Positions 27,118-36,657 of a stretch of 64,000 nucleotides of DNA are shown in pieces. The position numbers were made by a program, and so were the translations under genes. The DNA is from Paenilisteria rustica (lineage in GTDB: Bacteria > Bacillota > Bacilli > Lactobacillales > Listeriaceae): contig NZ_JABJVM010000002.1 of assembly GCF_013820765.1 (NCBI RefSeq), positions 248,001 to 312,000 of the forward strand, written 5' to 3'. The notes beneath the pieces are model-generated. The model worked only from the letters and a program-made list of their open reading frames with translations. It ran no database searches and was not told the DNA's origin. The first letter of the stretch is position 1, and every line of letters begins with the position of its first letter.

Positions 27118-28815
27118 TTACGTTTGCTTTTGTGCTTTGATTTTCATCGCTTGCGTAAGCATTTCATTCGCGTGTTGTTTCGTCACATCCGTCACTTCAA
27201 TTCCCGCAATCATGCGACTAATTTCCTCAATTTTTTCATCGCCAGAAAGTGACATAACAGAAGTCATCGTGCGGTTTTCCGTTGTTGCTTTAGAAATATA
27301 GAAATGATGATCGGCCATCGCAGCAACTTGCGGTAAATGAGAAATACAGAGTACTTGCGAACCAATGGCTACAGCGTAAATCTTCTCAGCAATCGCTTGT
27401 GCCACGCGTCCACTAACACCTGTATCAACCTCATCGAAAATAATCGATGTAATACCTTGATGCCTCGAAAAAATGGTTTTAAGTGCCAACATCATACGCG
27501 AAAGCTCACCGCCAGATGCAACTTTAGAAAGGGCTTTTAGCGGTTCACCTGGGTTGGTACTCATATAAAATGCGACTTTGTCAACACCGTTTTCTGTGAA
27601 TTCATTGGTTTGCGTGGCGAAATTGACTTGGAAAATCGCTTTTTCCATATAGAGTTGATTCAGTTCATTTTTAATCTGCTTTCCGAGTTGTGTTGCTGCT
27701 TTTTGTCGAATTGCAGTTAGTTCAGATGCTAATTCACTTAAACGATTCTTCGCTTTCTCTAAATCTTGTTCGAGTTGACCAAGATGTGTTTCGCGATCCG
27801 ATAATTCTAGAATTTCCTGGTCGATTTCTTCGTTATATTGAATAATCGCCTCAACCGTTTTGCCGTATTTTCGTTTCAATTGGCTTAATTCATTTAGCCG
27901 CGTTTCAATTGTATCCAGTTCATCTGGTTGGAATTCTAACTTATCAAGTTGTTGCCGAATTTGCATGGCGCTTTCTTCCAATAAATAAAAACTAGATGCG
28001 ACAGATTCACTAAGCGCCTTGTATTCTGGCAAAATATCGCTAGCTGTTTCCACATGACGCATCGCCTCAGAGATGAATTCGAGACCTCGTTCTTCCCCTT
28101 GAAGCGCCGTATAGGCATTTTGCAGACTTTCGTTGATTTTCTCGAAATTTGCCAGAACGTGCTTTTGCTCAACTAAGCCTTCTTCTTCACCTAACCGCAG
28201 ATTTGCGCTCGCAATTTCATCTTGTTGGAAACGAAGCATATCCAAACGTTGCGCAAGTTCTTGTTCGTTTTTTGTCCAATTGCGCCACTTTGTCTTCATT
28301 TCCGTATAAGCGGCATACTCAGTCTGATAACTCGCAAGTGTAGGTTCGATATCTTTCCAAGCAAACCGGTCTAAGAGCTGCAAATGAAACTCATCGTTCA
28401 TCAATTCCTGATGCTCATGTTGACTATGAATATCAATAAGCCGCGACCCAATTTCGCGCAAAACGACTGTTGTTGCCAGTTTTCCGTTAATTCGGCACGT
28501 ATTTTTGCCACTTTGAAATAGCATGCGTTCCAAAACAACCATACCATCACTTGCGTCGATTCCGTTGTTTTCTAGAGCTTCTAAGCAACCTTTATTTTGC
28601 CGATTAATCGTGAACAAGCCTTGAATTTCCAGCTTTTCTTCTCCATGTCTAATAAAATCAACAGAACCTCTACCACCAACAAGAAGACCAAGCGCATCAA
28701 TAATAATCGATTTTCCAGCGCCGGTCTCCCCTGTCAGAACAGTCATACCTTCTTGAAAAGATAGATTTAAAGATTCGATGATAGCAAAATTTCTAATCGT
28801 TAGTTCTTGTAACAA
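27118..28815 (-). CDS. recN: DNA repair protein RecN
   Basis: 565-residue SMC-like ATPase for double-strand-break repair. Walker A GETGAGKS at residues 29-36, two long coiled-coil arms (about 150-220 and 290-370), ABC signature SGGELSRMMLALK and Walker B SIIFDEVDTGVSG near residue 460. The start is TTG 28815 with GAGGTG seven bases upstream. It follows argR by 17 bases and is likely co-transcribed with it and with tlyA's neighbourhood, as commonly seen in bacilli. Confidence 0.95.
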   Translation of the reverse strand: MLQELTIRNFAIIESLNLSFQEGMTVLTGETGAGKSIIIDALGLLVGGRGSVDFIRHGEEKLEIQGLFTINRQNKGCLEALENNGIDASDGMVVLERMLFQSGKNTCRINGKLATTVVLREIGSRLIDIHSQHEHQELMNDEFHLQLLDRFAWKDIEPTLASYQTEYAAYTEMKTKWRNWTKNEQELAQRLDMLRFQQDEIASANLRLGEEEGLVEQKHVLANFEKINESLQNAYTALQGEERGLEFISEAMRHVETASDILPEYKALSESVASSFYLLEESAMQIRQQLDKLEFQPDELDTIETRLNELSQLKRKYGKTVEAIIQYNEEIDQEILELSDRETHLGQLEQDLEKAKNRLSELASELTAIRQKAATQLGKQIKNELNQLYMEKAIFQVNFATQTNEFTENGVDKVAFYMSTNPGEPLKALSKVASGGELSRMMLALKTIFSRHQGITSIIFDEVDTGVSGRVAQAIAEKIYAVAIGSQVLCISHLPQVAAMADHHFYISKATTENRTMTSVMSLSGDEKIEEISRMIAGIEVTDVTKQHANEMLTQAMKIKAQKQT

Positions 28816-28832
28816 ATCTATTCACCTCAAAT

Positions 28833-29282
28833 TTAGAGCATCTCAATAAAACGCTCGGCTAATACTTTCGCTTCGGCTTCACTTCTGCAAATAATTAAAC
28901 ACGTATCATCTCCGCACAAAGAGCCAACCTTTTCTTCCCAATTCAAATTATCAATCAAGGCTCCAATCGCATTTGCGTTACCAGGCATGACTTTTAAAAT
29001 GAGCATAAATTGTACGGTTTCCACACTGATAAATGCGTCCACAAGGGATCGTTTCAACTTTTGATGTGGATTAAAACGATTATCAGCGGGTAGACTGTAC
29101 TTGTAGTTTCCAGTTTGTGTCGGAACTTTCACCAGGTGCAATTCTTTAATATCGCGGGAAATCGTGGCTTGGGTGACTTTGACGTCTCTTTTTAGCAATA
29201 ACTCAACAAGATCTTCTTGCGTTTCGATTTCATTGGATGTTACGAGTTCTCGAATAATAATATGACGATGACCTTTATTCAT
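28833..29282 (-). CDS. argR: Arginine repressor ArgR/AhrC
   Basis: 149 residues. The N-terminal winged helix ([39 protein letters not shown]) binds ARG boxes; the C-terminal domain ([32 protein letters not shown]) forms the hexamer and binds arginine through the GDDTC loop. It controls arginine synthesis and catabolism genes. GAGGTGAG precedes the ATG. Conserved order tlyA-argR-recN as in B. subtilis. Confidence 0.94.
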   Translation of the reverse strand: MNKGHRHIIIRELVTSNEIETQEDLVELLLKRDVKVTQATISRDIKELHLVKVPTQTGNYKYSLPADNRFNPHQKLKRSLVDAFISVETVQFMLILKVMPGNANAIGALIDNLNWEEKVGSLCGDDTCLIICRSEAEAKVLAERFIEML

Positions 29283-29478
29283 TATTTCTCACCTCACGAA
29301 CTTTTTCTCTCTTACATCTTAGCCCAAAACGAGCGTAAAGTCACGGATTTAACTTGAAAAAAGTTTCTAAACAGTCGTATGCATGTGAAAAAGCTAAAAT
29401 AAGGGCTGAAAATGCGCAAAAAGTGGCTTGAAATATAAAAAGTCGAGCTATCTGTAGAAGACAACTCGACATGTATAA
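29283..29478. other. Spacer between tlyA and argR
   Basis: 196 bases with a terminator for tlyA at 29436-29471 and, by position, the promoter of argR. No reading frame seen. Confidence 0.5.
29436..29471 (-). terminator. Terminator of tlyA
   Basis: Minus strand GTCGAG...CTCGAC stem with an imperfect inner part, followed by TTTTTATA. Confidence 0.75.
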
Positions 29479-30294
29479 TTATTCTAATTTCGTATGAGCT
29501 TTTGTCACAATTTCCGCTAGTTCAGTCGCAGATAAATGATTTTCGCCTTTATTATCCCATTTTAGATGAGCGATAAATTCGATGTTACCTTCGCCGCCGG
29601 TAATCGGAGAAAAGTCCACAGCAAGGACAGAGTAGCCTTCCGCAATCGCAAAAGTTGTGATTTTCTCGATAACTTCTAGGTGAATTTTCGCATCACGGAT
29701 AATTCCTTTTTTCCCGACTTGTTCTTTTCCAGCCTCGAATTGCGGCTTTATTAAACACATGACTTCCCCACCACTAACCAAAACGGTTTTCAGAACAGGT
29801 AAGATTAATTTTAGCGAGATAAAAGAAACATCAATCGTCGCAAAATCTGCTAAACCTTGTTCAAAATCAGCGGGCGTTACGTAACGGAAATTCGTGCGCT
29901 CCATGACTGTCACGCGCGGATCATTGCGCAGTTTCCATGCCAACTGATTATAGCCGACATCGAGCGCGTACGAATGCTTGGCGCCATTTTGAAGGGCACA
30001 GTCCGTAAATCCACCTGTCGAAGAACCAATATCTAGCAACAGCTTGTCTTTTACATCCAAATCAAATACTTGGAGCGCCTTCTCTAATTTCAGGCCGCCA
30101 CGACTTACATATGGCATCACTTTTCCCTTCACCTGAAAAACGGCTTCCACAGGGAATTTTTCGCCGGGTTTATCAACGCGTTCTTCTTTTAAATACACTA
30201 AGCCAGCCATCACAGACCGTTTCGCTTTTTCGCGTGTTTCAAATAAGCCTTGTTCTACTAATAATACGTCTACACGTTCTTTTTTTATCGCCAT
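29479..30294 (-). CDS. tlyA: TlyA-family rRNA 2'-O-methyltransferase (YqxC)
   Basis: 271 residues. An N-terminal S4 RNA-binding domain (ERVDVLLVEQGLFETREKAKRSVMAG) is followed by an RrmJ-like SAM methyltransferase domain with LLDIGSSTGGFTDCALQNGA and the catalytic KDKE-type residues (K in SRGGLKLEKAL, D in FATIDVSFISL). TlyA methylates 16S and 23S rRNA in mycobacteria; older databases call it haemolysin A. The ATG follows AAGGGCG inside the end of dxs, two bases after the dxs stop, so dxs-tlyA are coupled. Confidence 0.9.
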   Translation of the reverse strand: MAIKKERVDVLLVEQGLFETREKAKRSVMAGLVYLKEERVDKPGEKFPVEAVFQVKGKVMPYVSRGGLKLEKALQVFDLDVKDKLLLDIGSSTGGFTDCALQNGAKHSYALDVGYNQLAWKLRNDPRVTVMERTNFRYVTPADFEQGLADFATIDVSFISLKLILPVLKTVLVSGGEVMCLIKPQFEAGKEQVGKKGIIRDAKIHLEVIEKITTFAIAEGYSVLAVDFSPITGGEGNIEFIAHLKWDNKGENHLSATELAEIVTKAHTKLE

Positions 30295-30296
30295 CT

Positions 30297-32249
30297 CTAC
30301 GCCCTTATCTGTTTTTCTGGTAATATTTTTTGAATCGTACTTAAAATACCAAGCGCTGAAATACCGTGCTCTGCCAATATCATATCGACCGAACCGTGGC
30401 TAATAAACGTGTCAGGAAGTCCAATTCGTCTGACAACCGCTTGATCATAGCCGTGTTCCTCAGCAAACTCGAGCACCGCCGTACCAAATCCGCCTTTTAA
30501 AAGGGATTCTTCGACCGTAATAATCGGAACGCCGCGTTTCATCAAATCATGCAACATCGCCTTATCTAGCGGCTTAATGAAGCGTGCATTGATAACACCA
30601 GCCTGAATACCTTGACGTTTCAATTCCATCGCCGCCTCGACAGCCATCGGGATCGTCGTCCCAAATGTCAAAATAGCTACATCGGCAGGCTCACTAAGCG
30701 CTTCCCACGAACCAATTGGAACAGCTTTCATCTCAGCGTCAATTTTCACGCCGATTCCATTTCCACGCGGATAGCGAATCGCAATCGGTCCAGCATCGTA
30801 TTCATGCGCCGTTTTCACAAGATGCCGCGCTTCATTTTCATCCTTTGGCATCATAATCGTCATATTTGGAATCCCGCGTAAAAAGCCAATGTCAAAAATA
30901 CCTTGATGCGTCTCACCATCGGCACCGACTAAGCCAGCGCGGTCAATCCCAATCATCACATTCAGTTCTTGCCGGCAAATATCATGTACCACTTGATCAT
31001 ACGCGCGCTGTAAAAACGTCGAATAGATCGCTAAAAACGGTTTCATGTCAAGTGCCGCAAGCCCCGCTGCCATTGTTGTTGCATGCTGTTCCGCAATCCC
31101 AACATCAAAAAAGCGATCAGGGAAAGCAGTAGCGAATTTCTCAAGTTTTGAACCAACAGGCATGGCAGGCGTAATCGCAACAACGCGTTCATCGCCCTGT
31201 GCCAGTTCCAATACCGCATCACTAATAACAGCACTCCATGCAGGGGGACCACCAACAGGCTTGATAAAATCACCGGTTTCGATTTTATAAGGACCAGTGC
31301 CGTGCCAGTTTCCAATACGATCAGATTCAGCAGGTTGATAGCCTTTTCCTTTCGTCGTCACCACATGCATCAGAACAGGCCCCTTCACTTTCTTAGCAAA
31401 CTCCATGTTCGTAATCAGATCATTGTAATCGTGACCATTCACAGGGCCGAGATACGTATAACCCATCTCTTCAAAAAAAGTACCCTGCACAAGTAGATAT
31501 TTAATACTATCTTTAATTCGTTCCGCAGCGCCAGCAATCTTATCACCAGCCGTCGGAATTTTTTTCATCGCCGCTTCGATATCCTTTTTCGCACGTTTAA
31601 ATTTACCTGACGTACGCAGTTTACCAAGAACATTATGCATCGCTCCAACGTTCGGCGCAATCGACATGTTGTTATCATTTAAAACCACAATCACATTTTT
31701 CTTCATATCACCAATATGATTCAGTGCTTCAAGCGCCATACCGCCAGTCAATGCCCCGTCACCAATAATCGGCAAAACGTGATATTTCTGTTTGCGGATA
31801 TCCCGTGCAATCGCCATTCCTGCTGCTGCTGACAACGAAGTAGAACTATGGCCAGTTTCCCAAACATCATGCTCTGACTCTTTGCGCTTCGGAAAACCGT
31901 CTAAACCATCATGCTGTCGTAATGTATCAAATCTATTTGCTCTACCAGTTAAAATCTTGTGTACGTAGGATTGGTGCCCGACATCCCATAAAAACTTATC
32001 TTCAGGGCTATCAAAACAATGGTGAAGTGCTACCGTCAGCTCAACAACACCAAGATTCGGTCCGATATGCCCGCCCGTTTTGGAAGTCGATTGAATCAGG
32101 AACTCGCGAATATCCGCACTGAGCGCTTCCATTTGCGCTACGTCCAAGTCTTTCACGAACGCAGGATCCGTAATTTTCAATAAATCCAAACAAAACAACT
32201 CACTTTCTAGGATTTCTCCATCAATATCGTTTGGTGCACGCCAATTCAT
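30297..32249 (-). CDS. dxs: 1-deoxy-D-xylulose-5-phosphate synthase
   Basis: Thiamine-dependent first enzyme of the MEP isoprenoid pathway, joining pyruvate and glyceraldehyde 3-phosphate. Visible are [15 protein letters not shown], the thiamine motif [18 protein letters not shown] with LNDNNMSI, and the second-half [17 protein letters not shown]. The open frame from ATG 32249 gives 650 residues, with about 21 extra N-terminal residues ([11 protein letters not shown]...) before the usual LDLLKITDP. An internal TTG at about 32186 with a weak GTGAG site would give the normal length. Other isoprenoid genes nearby are fni and ispA. Confidence 0.92.
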   Translation of the reverse strand: MNWRAPNDIDGEILESELFCLDLLKITDPAFVKDLDVAQMEALSADIREFLIQSTSKTGGHIGPNLGVVELTVALHHCFDSPEDKFLWDVGHQSYVHKILTGRANRFDTLRQHDGLDGFPKRKESEHDVWETGHSSTSLSAAAGMAIARDIRKQKYHVLPIIGDGALTGGMALEALNHIGDMKKNVIVVLNDNNMSIAPNVGAMHNVLGKLRTSGKFKRAKKDIEAAMKKIPTAGDKIAGAAERIKDSIKYLLVQGTFFEEMGYTYLGPVNGHDYNDLITNMEFAKKVKGPVLMHVVTTKGKGYQPAESDRIGNWHGTGPYKIETGDFIKPVGGPPAWSAVISDAVLELAQGDERVVAITPAMPVGSKLEKFATAFPDRFFDVGIAEQHATTMAAGLAALDMKPFLAIYSTFLQRAYDQVVHDICRQELNVMIGIDRAGLVGADGETHQGIFDIGFLRGIPNMTIMMPKDENEARHLVKTAHEYDAGPIAIRYPRGNGIGVKIDAEMKAVPIGSWEALSEPADVAILTFGTTIPMAVEAAMELKRQGIQAGVINARFIKPLDKAMLHDLMKRGVPIITVEESLLKGGFGTAVLEFAEEHGYDQAVVRRIGLPDTFISHGSVDMILAEHGISALGILSTIQKILPEKQIRA

Positions 32250-32346
32250 GCTACCTTAAATGTTTCCATTGGTCTCATTATAAACCAGTTACGGGAAATT
32301 TACTATTAAATTGTTGGCTAACGTCGTATAAATTATGACTCTAAAC

Positions 32347-32391
32347 AAAAAAGATGGTGGGTGCTAGGAGCTTGTCCTGACCCATCCATCG
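32347..32391 (-). terminator. Terminator after the CoA-disulfide reductase gene
   Basis: Minus strand GATGGATGGGTCAGGA pairs with TCCTAGCACCCACCATC around a short loop and is followed by TTTTTT. It closes the arsB-cdr cassette before dxs. Confidence 0.85.
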
Positions 32392-32401
32392 ATAAAACCG
32401 C

Positions 32402-34075
32402 TTATTTTTCTTGCATTTCTAAATAAAGTTGGTAGTTTTTATTTCCACCAGATAAATTATAAACCGTAGTAAAACCATTATTTTTTAATATGTTCTGAGC
32501 AGCATTACCTGTCACACCTTTATTGCAGTATGTTACTGTAGGTAAAGTAGAATCAAGGCAATGGATACGTTCTCGAAGTTCCGCCAAAGGAATGTGGATC
32601 GCGCCTTTAACGGCAGATGCTTCAAACTGTTTTTTTGAGCGCGTATCAATAATCTGCAACATTTCCCCCGATTTTCGTCTTTTCTCTAACTCAGCAGGTG
32701 TGATTAGTGGATTATCGTGGATTGCATTATCTAACGCCATCCCAGTATATAAAATGGGATCTTTTGTCGTTGAGAATGGTGGCGCATAAGCCAAATCTAA
32801 ATGAAATAAATCCGCAGCAGTAGCTTTAAAAGTAATTGCCGTAGCCAACACATCGATTCGTTTATCCACACCACTCGATCCTGTTATTTGGGCTCCAAGA
32901 ATTCGCGCGGTTTTCTTATCAGCAATCGCTTTTATCGTTATTTCTTTACCGCCTAAATAATCAGCCTTATCAGGTTTAATATTGTATAATACTTCTATTT
33001 CGAATCCAGCTTCGCGCGCTTCTTGCTCATTCAATCCCGTATAAGCAACCGTCATATCAAAAATCCGCACAATGCCCGTACCAAGAATCCCCCGATACGT
33101 CAAAGTACCACCTGTTAAAGCATCACCTGAAATCCGCCCCATCTTGTTTGCTGTAGAACCCAATGGTCGATATAAAGGCTGACCAGTAATCAATGAGTAG
33201 CTTTCTGCAACATCCCCTACGGCTGAAATAGTTGGTATGTTCGTTCGCATTGTCTTATCCACTGAAATAGCCCCTGTTTGCCCGATAGAAATACTTGTAC
33301 CATCTAATATGTCGGTACTCGGCGCAACACCAGTAGCTAAAATAATCATATCTGTATCGTATTTATTTCCATGGCTATCTAGAATTGATAAAACACTGTT
33401 ATCTTCGTCTAAATAATCCACTTCTTCAACAGTTGTATTTAACTTAACCTGAACGTTTTGTTTTTCGAGCTCTTTTTGAACACGAAAAGCCATATCTTGA
33501 TCAAGGTGTTTCATCACTTGATTACCGCGTTGCATCACCGTAACAGCTATACCTATTTGTTTTAGTTGCTCCGCCATCTCCATACCGATAAAACCTGCAC
33601 CAACAATCAATGCTTTTCTTGGCTTTTTCTGACGTATAAATTGGTCTATATTAGCTGCATCTTGTATATTTCTAACATGGAAGACATTTTGAGCGTGTGG
33701 ATAGGCTGTGAAAGTGTCTGGTATAATAGGTTTCGCCCCCGTTGCAATCACTAATTCATCATAGGAGTCTTCGAATATTACACCTGTTCTAAGATTCAAA
33801 ACGTCGATTGTTTGCTTCTCGGGATGAATTTTTAAAACGTGATGTTCTGTATGAATGGTCACGTTATATCTTTTTTGAAACCATGCGGCATTTCTAGGGG
33901 TTAGCGTGTCAATCGATGAGACTTCGCGCCCGATAAAATAAGGGATACCGCAGACAGAATACGATATATCCATCCCCTTATCATAGACAACAATCGCTTC
34001 TTTTTCCGTATTTCTTCTAGCTTTTGCGGCGACGCTTGTTCCTGCAGCCACCGAACCGATAATAATGATTTTCAT
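32402..34075 (-). CDS. cdr: CoA-disulfide reductase with C-terminal rhodanese domain
   Basis: 557 residues. The N-terminal flavin disulfide reductase domain has the FAD motif IIGSVAAGTSVAAKARR and the single redox Cys of CoA-disulfide/persulfide reductases in YSVCGIPYFIGRE. NAD motif is VGAGFIGMEMAEQL. The last 90 residues are a rhodanese domain with active-site Cys in TYCNKGVTG. Members reduce CoA persulfide, polysulfide or CoA disulfide. The ATG at 34075 has GGAGGTAG upstream; the frame extends to 34123 into arsB. Thirteen bases after arsB, so it belongs to an arsenic or sulfur-redox operon. Confidence 0.85.
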   Translation of the reverse strand: MKIIIIGSVAAGTSVAAKARRNTEKEAIVVYDKGMDISYSVCGIPYFIGREVSSIDTLTPRNAAWFQKRYNVTIHTEHHVLKIHPEKQTIDVLNLRTGVIFEDSYDELVIATGAKPIIPDTFTAYPHAQNVFHVRNIQDAANIDQFIRQKKPRKALIVGAGFIGMEMAEQLKQIGIAVTVMQRGNQVMKHLDQDMAFRVQKELEKQNVQVKLNTTVEEVDYLDEDNSVLSILDSHGNKYDTDMIILATGVAPSTDILDGTSISIGQTGAISVDKTMRTNIPTISAVGDVAESYSLITGQPLYRPLGSTANKMGRISGDALTGGTLTYRGILGTGIVRIFDMTVAYTGLNEQEAREAGFEIEVLYNIKPDKADYLGGKEITIKAIADKKTARILGAQITGSSGVDKRIDVLATAITFKATAADLFHLDLAYAPPFSTTKDPILYTGMALDNAIHDNPLITPAELEKRRKSGEMLQIIDTRSKKQFEASAVKGAIHIPLAELRERIHCLDSTLPTVTYCNKGVTGNAAQNILKNNGFTTVYNLSGGNKNYQLYLEMQEK

Positions 34076-34088
34076 ACAACTACCTCCA

Positions 34089-35384
34089 TTAATTCCAAAT
34101 AAGTAATGATATATATAAACCAATGAGTGTTACAAATAGGACTGGAAGCGTAATAACAATACCAATTTTAAAATAGGTACCCCAGCTTATTTTCATATTT
34201 TTTTGAGCTAATACGTGCAGCCATAGAAGTGTCGCTAAAGAACCAATCGGCGTTATTTTTGGACCTAAGTCAGAACCTATCACATTCGCATAAATGAGCG
34301 CTTGTTTTATGATGCCTGTAAATGGCGTGTGATCGATGGCTAACGCGTTTATCATCACAGTTGGCATATTATTCATAATAGAAGATAGGAAAGCGGCGAT
34401 GAATCCCATCCCGATGGTTCCAGCAAACAAGCCATAATGAGCCACATGCTCAACTACATTGGCTAACAACTTCGTAATACCCGCGTTTTGTAAACCATAG
34501 ACAACCACATACATGCCAATAGAGAAAAATACAATATTCCAAGGCGCCCCTTTTAAAATGGCTTTGCTGCGGACCGCTTTACTCCTTTTAGCAAGTAATA
34601 AAAAGATGAAGGCAACAGTCAGCGCGATAAATGAAACGGGAATCTCTAACAAGCTACTTGAAAAATAGCCTACTAAAAGAATCGCGAGCACATACCATGA
34701 AATATGGAACATTCTAACATCTTTTATCGCAGTAGCTGGCGCGGTAAGATCTGCAGTACTGTACTTTTTGGGCAAGGCTTTTCGGAAATAAATATACAGA
34801 ATAGAAATGCTTGCAATAAGAGAAAATAAATTAGGAATCCACATAACCAAAGCATAGCGTGAGAATGTAATCCCGAAAAAGTCAGCTGAGACAATATTCA
34901 CCAAATTACTCACGACCAATGGCAAAGAGGTTGTATCCGCGATAAATCCACTTGCAATAATAAACGGAAAAACCTTCTTCTCATCAAATTTAAGCGCACG
35001 AACCATCGCCAATACAATAGGCGTCAAAATAAGTGCCGCACCGTCGTTGGCAAAAAAAGCAGCGACAAGCGCTCCTAAAATGGATATAAGAACGAACATA
35101 AGTATGCCATTCCCCTTAGCCAACCGTGCCATATGTAGTGCCGCCCATTCGAAAAAACCAATTTCATCTAGGACTAGCGAAATGATAATGATGGCAATAA
35201 AGGCTAATGTAGCATTCCAAACAATTCCAGTCACTGTCACAATATCCGTTAACGTTACAACACCTAAAAGCAATGCAATAATAGCTCCACCACATGCAGA
35301 CCAGCCGATTGATAAATTTTTAGGCTGCCAAATGACAAAAATAAGTGTTAAGGTGAAGACTAATATAGCTAATGTTATTTGCAT
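34089..35384 (-). CDS. arsB: Arsenite efflux transporter ArsB
   Basis: 431 residues with 11 to 12 membrane helices. The protein follows the ArsB family of staphylococcal plasmids closely: [12 protein letters not shown] at the start, [78 protein letters not shown] and the C-terminal [28 protein letters not shown]. It extrudes arsenite or antimonite using the proton gradient. AAGGAGG precedes the ATG. No arsR, arsA, arsD or arsC lies beside it. With cdr it appears inserted between dxs and ispA. Confidence 0.9.
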   Translation of the reverse strand: MQITLAILVFTLTLIFVIWQPKNLSIGWSACGGAIIALLLGVVTLTDIVTVTGIVWNATLAFIAIIIISLVLDEIGFFEWAALHMARLAKGNGILMFVLISILGALVAAFFANDGAALILTPIVLAMVRALKFDEKKVFPFIIASGFIADTTSLPLVVSNLVNIVSADFFGITFSRYALVMWIPNLFSLIASISILYIYFRKALPKKYSTADLTAPATAIKDVRMFHISWYVLAILLVGYFSSSLLEIPVSFIALTVAFIFLLLAKRSKAVRSKAILKGAPWNIVFFSIGMYVVVYGLQNAGITKLLANVVEHVAHYGLFAGTIGMGFIAAFLSSIMNNMPTVMINALAIDHTPFTGIIKQALIYANVIGSDLGPKITPIGSLATLLWLHVLAQKNMKISWGTYFKIGIVITLPVLFVTLIGLYISLLIWN

Positions 35385-35543
35385 AATATACCTCCTTTTT
35401 AGAAATCATTAATAGCTTTGAAAAACTGGGCGTTGTCTATATCATTCACACCTATATATAGATATCAGTCTATGTAGAGGCGTGAATGATAAACATTCTA
35501 AACGCCGCGCAGGTACATTTAGAATGTTTATCATTTCTACTGA
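35385..35543. promoter_or_regulatory. arsB leader with two adjacent inverted repeats
   Basis: Repeat 1: ATCATTCAC (35441-35449) and GTGAATGAT (35482-35490), with further imperfect pairing between. Repeat 2: TGATAAACATTCTAAA (35487-35502) and its exact complement (35518-35533), 15-base loop. They overlap by four bases. Neither is followed by a T run, so they look more like operators, a leader RNA or the edge of a mobile segment than a terminator. Confidence 0.5.
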
Positions 35544-36422
35544 CTAGAAATCACGTAAAGCAATCAAATCCGTCAATCCTAACAAATACGTAGCATCAAT
35601 ATCTAGCATTCCTAGCGCATGTTTTGCGGCAGTGGTATGCTCTGTCAAGGCTTGTTTCGCGCCTTCTAAAGACAATAATGCAGGATACGTGCTTTTCTGT
35701 AAATCAAAATCAGCACCCGTTTTTTTGCCCATTTTGACCGCATCACCAATCACATCTAAAATATCATCACAGATTTGAAAGGCAATGCCTATATGCTCTG
35801 AAAATTTCATCAGCGTTTCCTGCTCCGCTTTCGTTGCATCTGCAATAATAGCGCCACTTAGTACAGAAGCCGTTAACAAAGCGCCCGTTTTACGCTGGTG
35901 AATCGATTCCAGTTCTTCAAGCGTTAACGTTTTATTTTCGCCAAGAATATCCGCCTGTTGACCGCCTACCATACCAGCTACACCAGCATTTTTTGCAAAA
36001 AGTTGTACGAGTTCGATTTTTGTCGTAGCGGGTAAATTAATATCATTTGCGATGATTTCAAAGGCTTTTGTGAGTAGTGCATCTCCAGCCAAAATTGCTG
36101 TAGCATCGCCGTACACCTTATGGTTGGTCAGTTTTCCTCGTCTGTAGTCATCATTATCCATCGCCGGTAAGTCGTCATGAATCAAGCTATATGTATGAAT
36201 CATTTCCATCGCGGCAGCTGTTTCATAGCCCAGTTTAGGATCTTTTCCATAAGCAATCAGAGTCGCTAGCACAAGGAGTGGTCGAATACGTTTTCCACCA
36301 GCTTCCAGCGAGTACATCATCGACTGCTCTAGTTTTTGATCAGAACTAGTTGCACTAATAGTTCGCTTCATGCACGCTTCTATTTCTTGCTTATAGTGTT
36401 CCATAAATTGCTCAAATGTCAT
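35544..36422 (-). CDS. ispA: Farnesyl diphosphate synthase / geranyltranstransferase
   Basis: 292 residues, all-helical prenyl synthase. First Asp-rich motif LIHDDLPAMDNDD (about residues 80-92) and second DDILD (about 222-226), both complete. The GGKRIRPLL motif binds diphosphate. It makes FPP from IPP and DMAPP for undecaprenyl and quinone synthesis. Its ATG overlaps the xseB stop by one base (TAATG), so it is the end of an xseA-xseB-ispA unit. Confidence 0.93.
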   Translation of the reverse strand: MTFEQFMEHYKQEIEACMKRTISATSSDQKLEQSMMYSLEAGGKRIRPLLVLATLIAYGKDPKLGYETAAAMEMIHTYSLIHDDLPAMDNDDYRRGKLTNHKVYGDATAILAGDALLTKAFEIIANDINLPATTKIELVQLFAKNAGVAGMVGGQQADILGENKTLTLEELESIHQRKTGALLTASVLSGAIIADATKAEQETLMKFSEHIGIAFQICDDILDVIGDAVKMGKKTGADFDLQKSTYPALLSLEGAKQALTEHTTAAKHALGMLDIDATYLLGLTDLIALRDF

Positions 36423-36655
36423 TATTTCTTACCTTCTTCTGCCTGAAATGGTTCTTCCTCATCTGATTCAGTAACCACTTTCGCTAATTTATCTTCCGCC
36501 GCAGCTAGTTTTTCTTGGCATAATTTTGTCAATTCAATACCACGTTGGTACATCTCCAGAGAATCTTCTAAGGAAACATTGCCTTCTTCTAACATTTGAA
36601 CGATACCTTCAAGTTCCTTCATCGCTTCTTCATAACTAATTTTTTTCGTTGCCAT
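36422..36655 (-). CDS. xseB: Exodeoxyribonuclease VII small subunit
   Basis: 77 residues: SYEEAMKELEGIVQMLEEGNVSLEDSLEMYQRGIEL is the conserved helical hairpin of the family, and the tail is acidic. Several copies wrap the large subunit of the single-strand-specific nuclease. It starts two bases after xseA. Confidence 0.93.
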   Translation of the reverse strand: MATKKISYEEAMKELEGIVQMLEEGNVSLEDSLEMYQRGIELTKLCQEKLAAAEDKLAKVVTESDEEEPFQAEEGKK

Positions 36656-36657
36656 AA

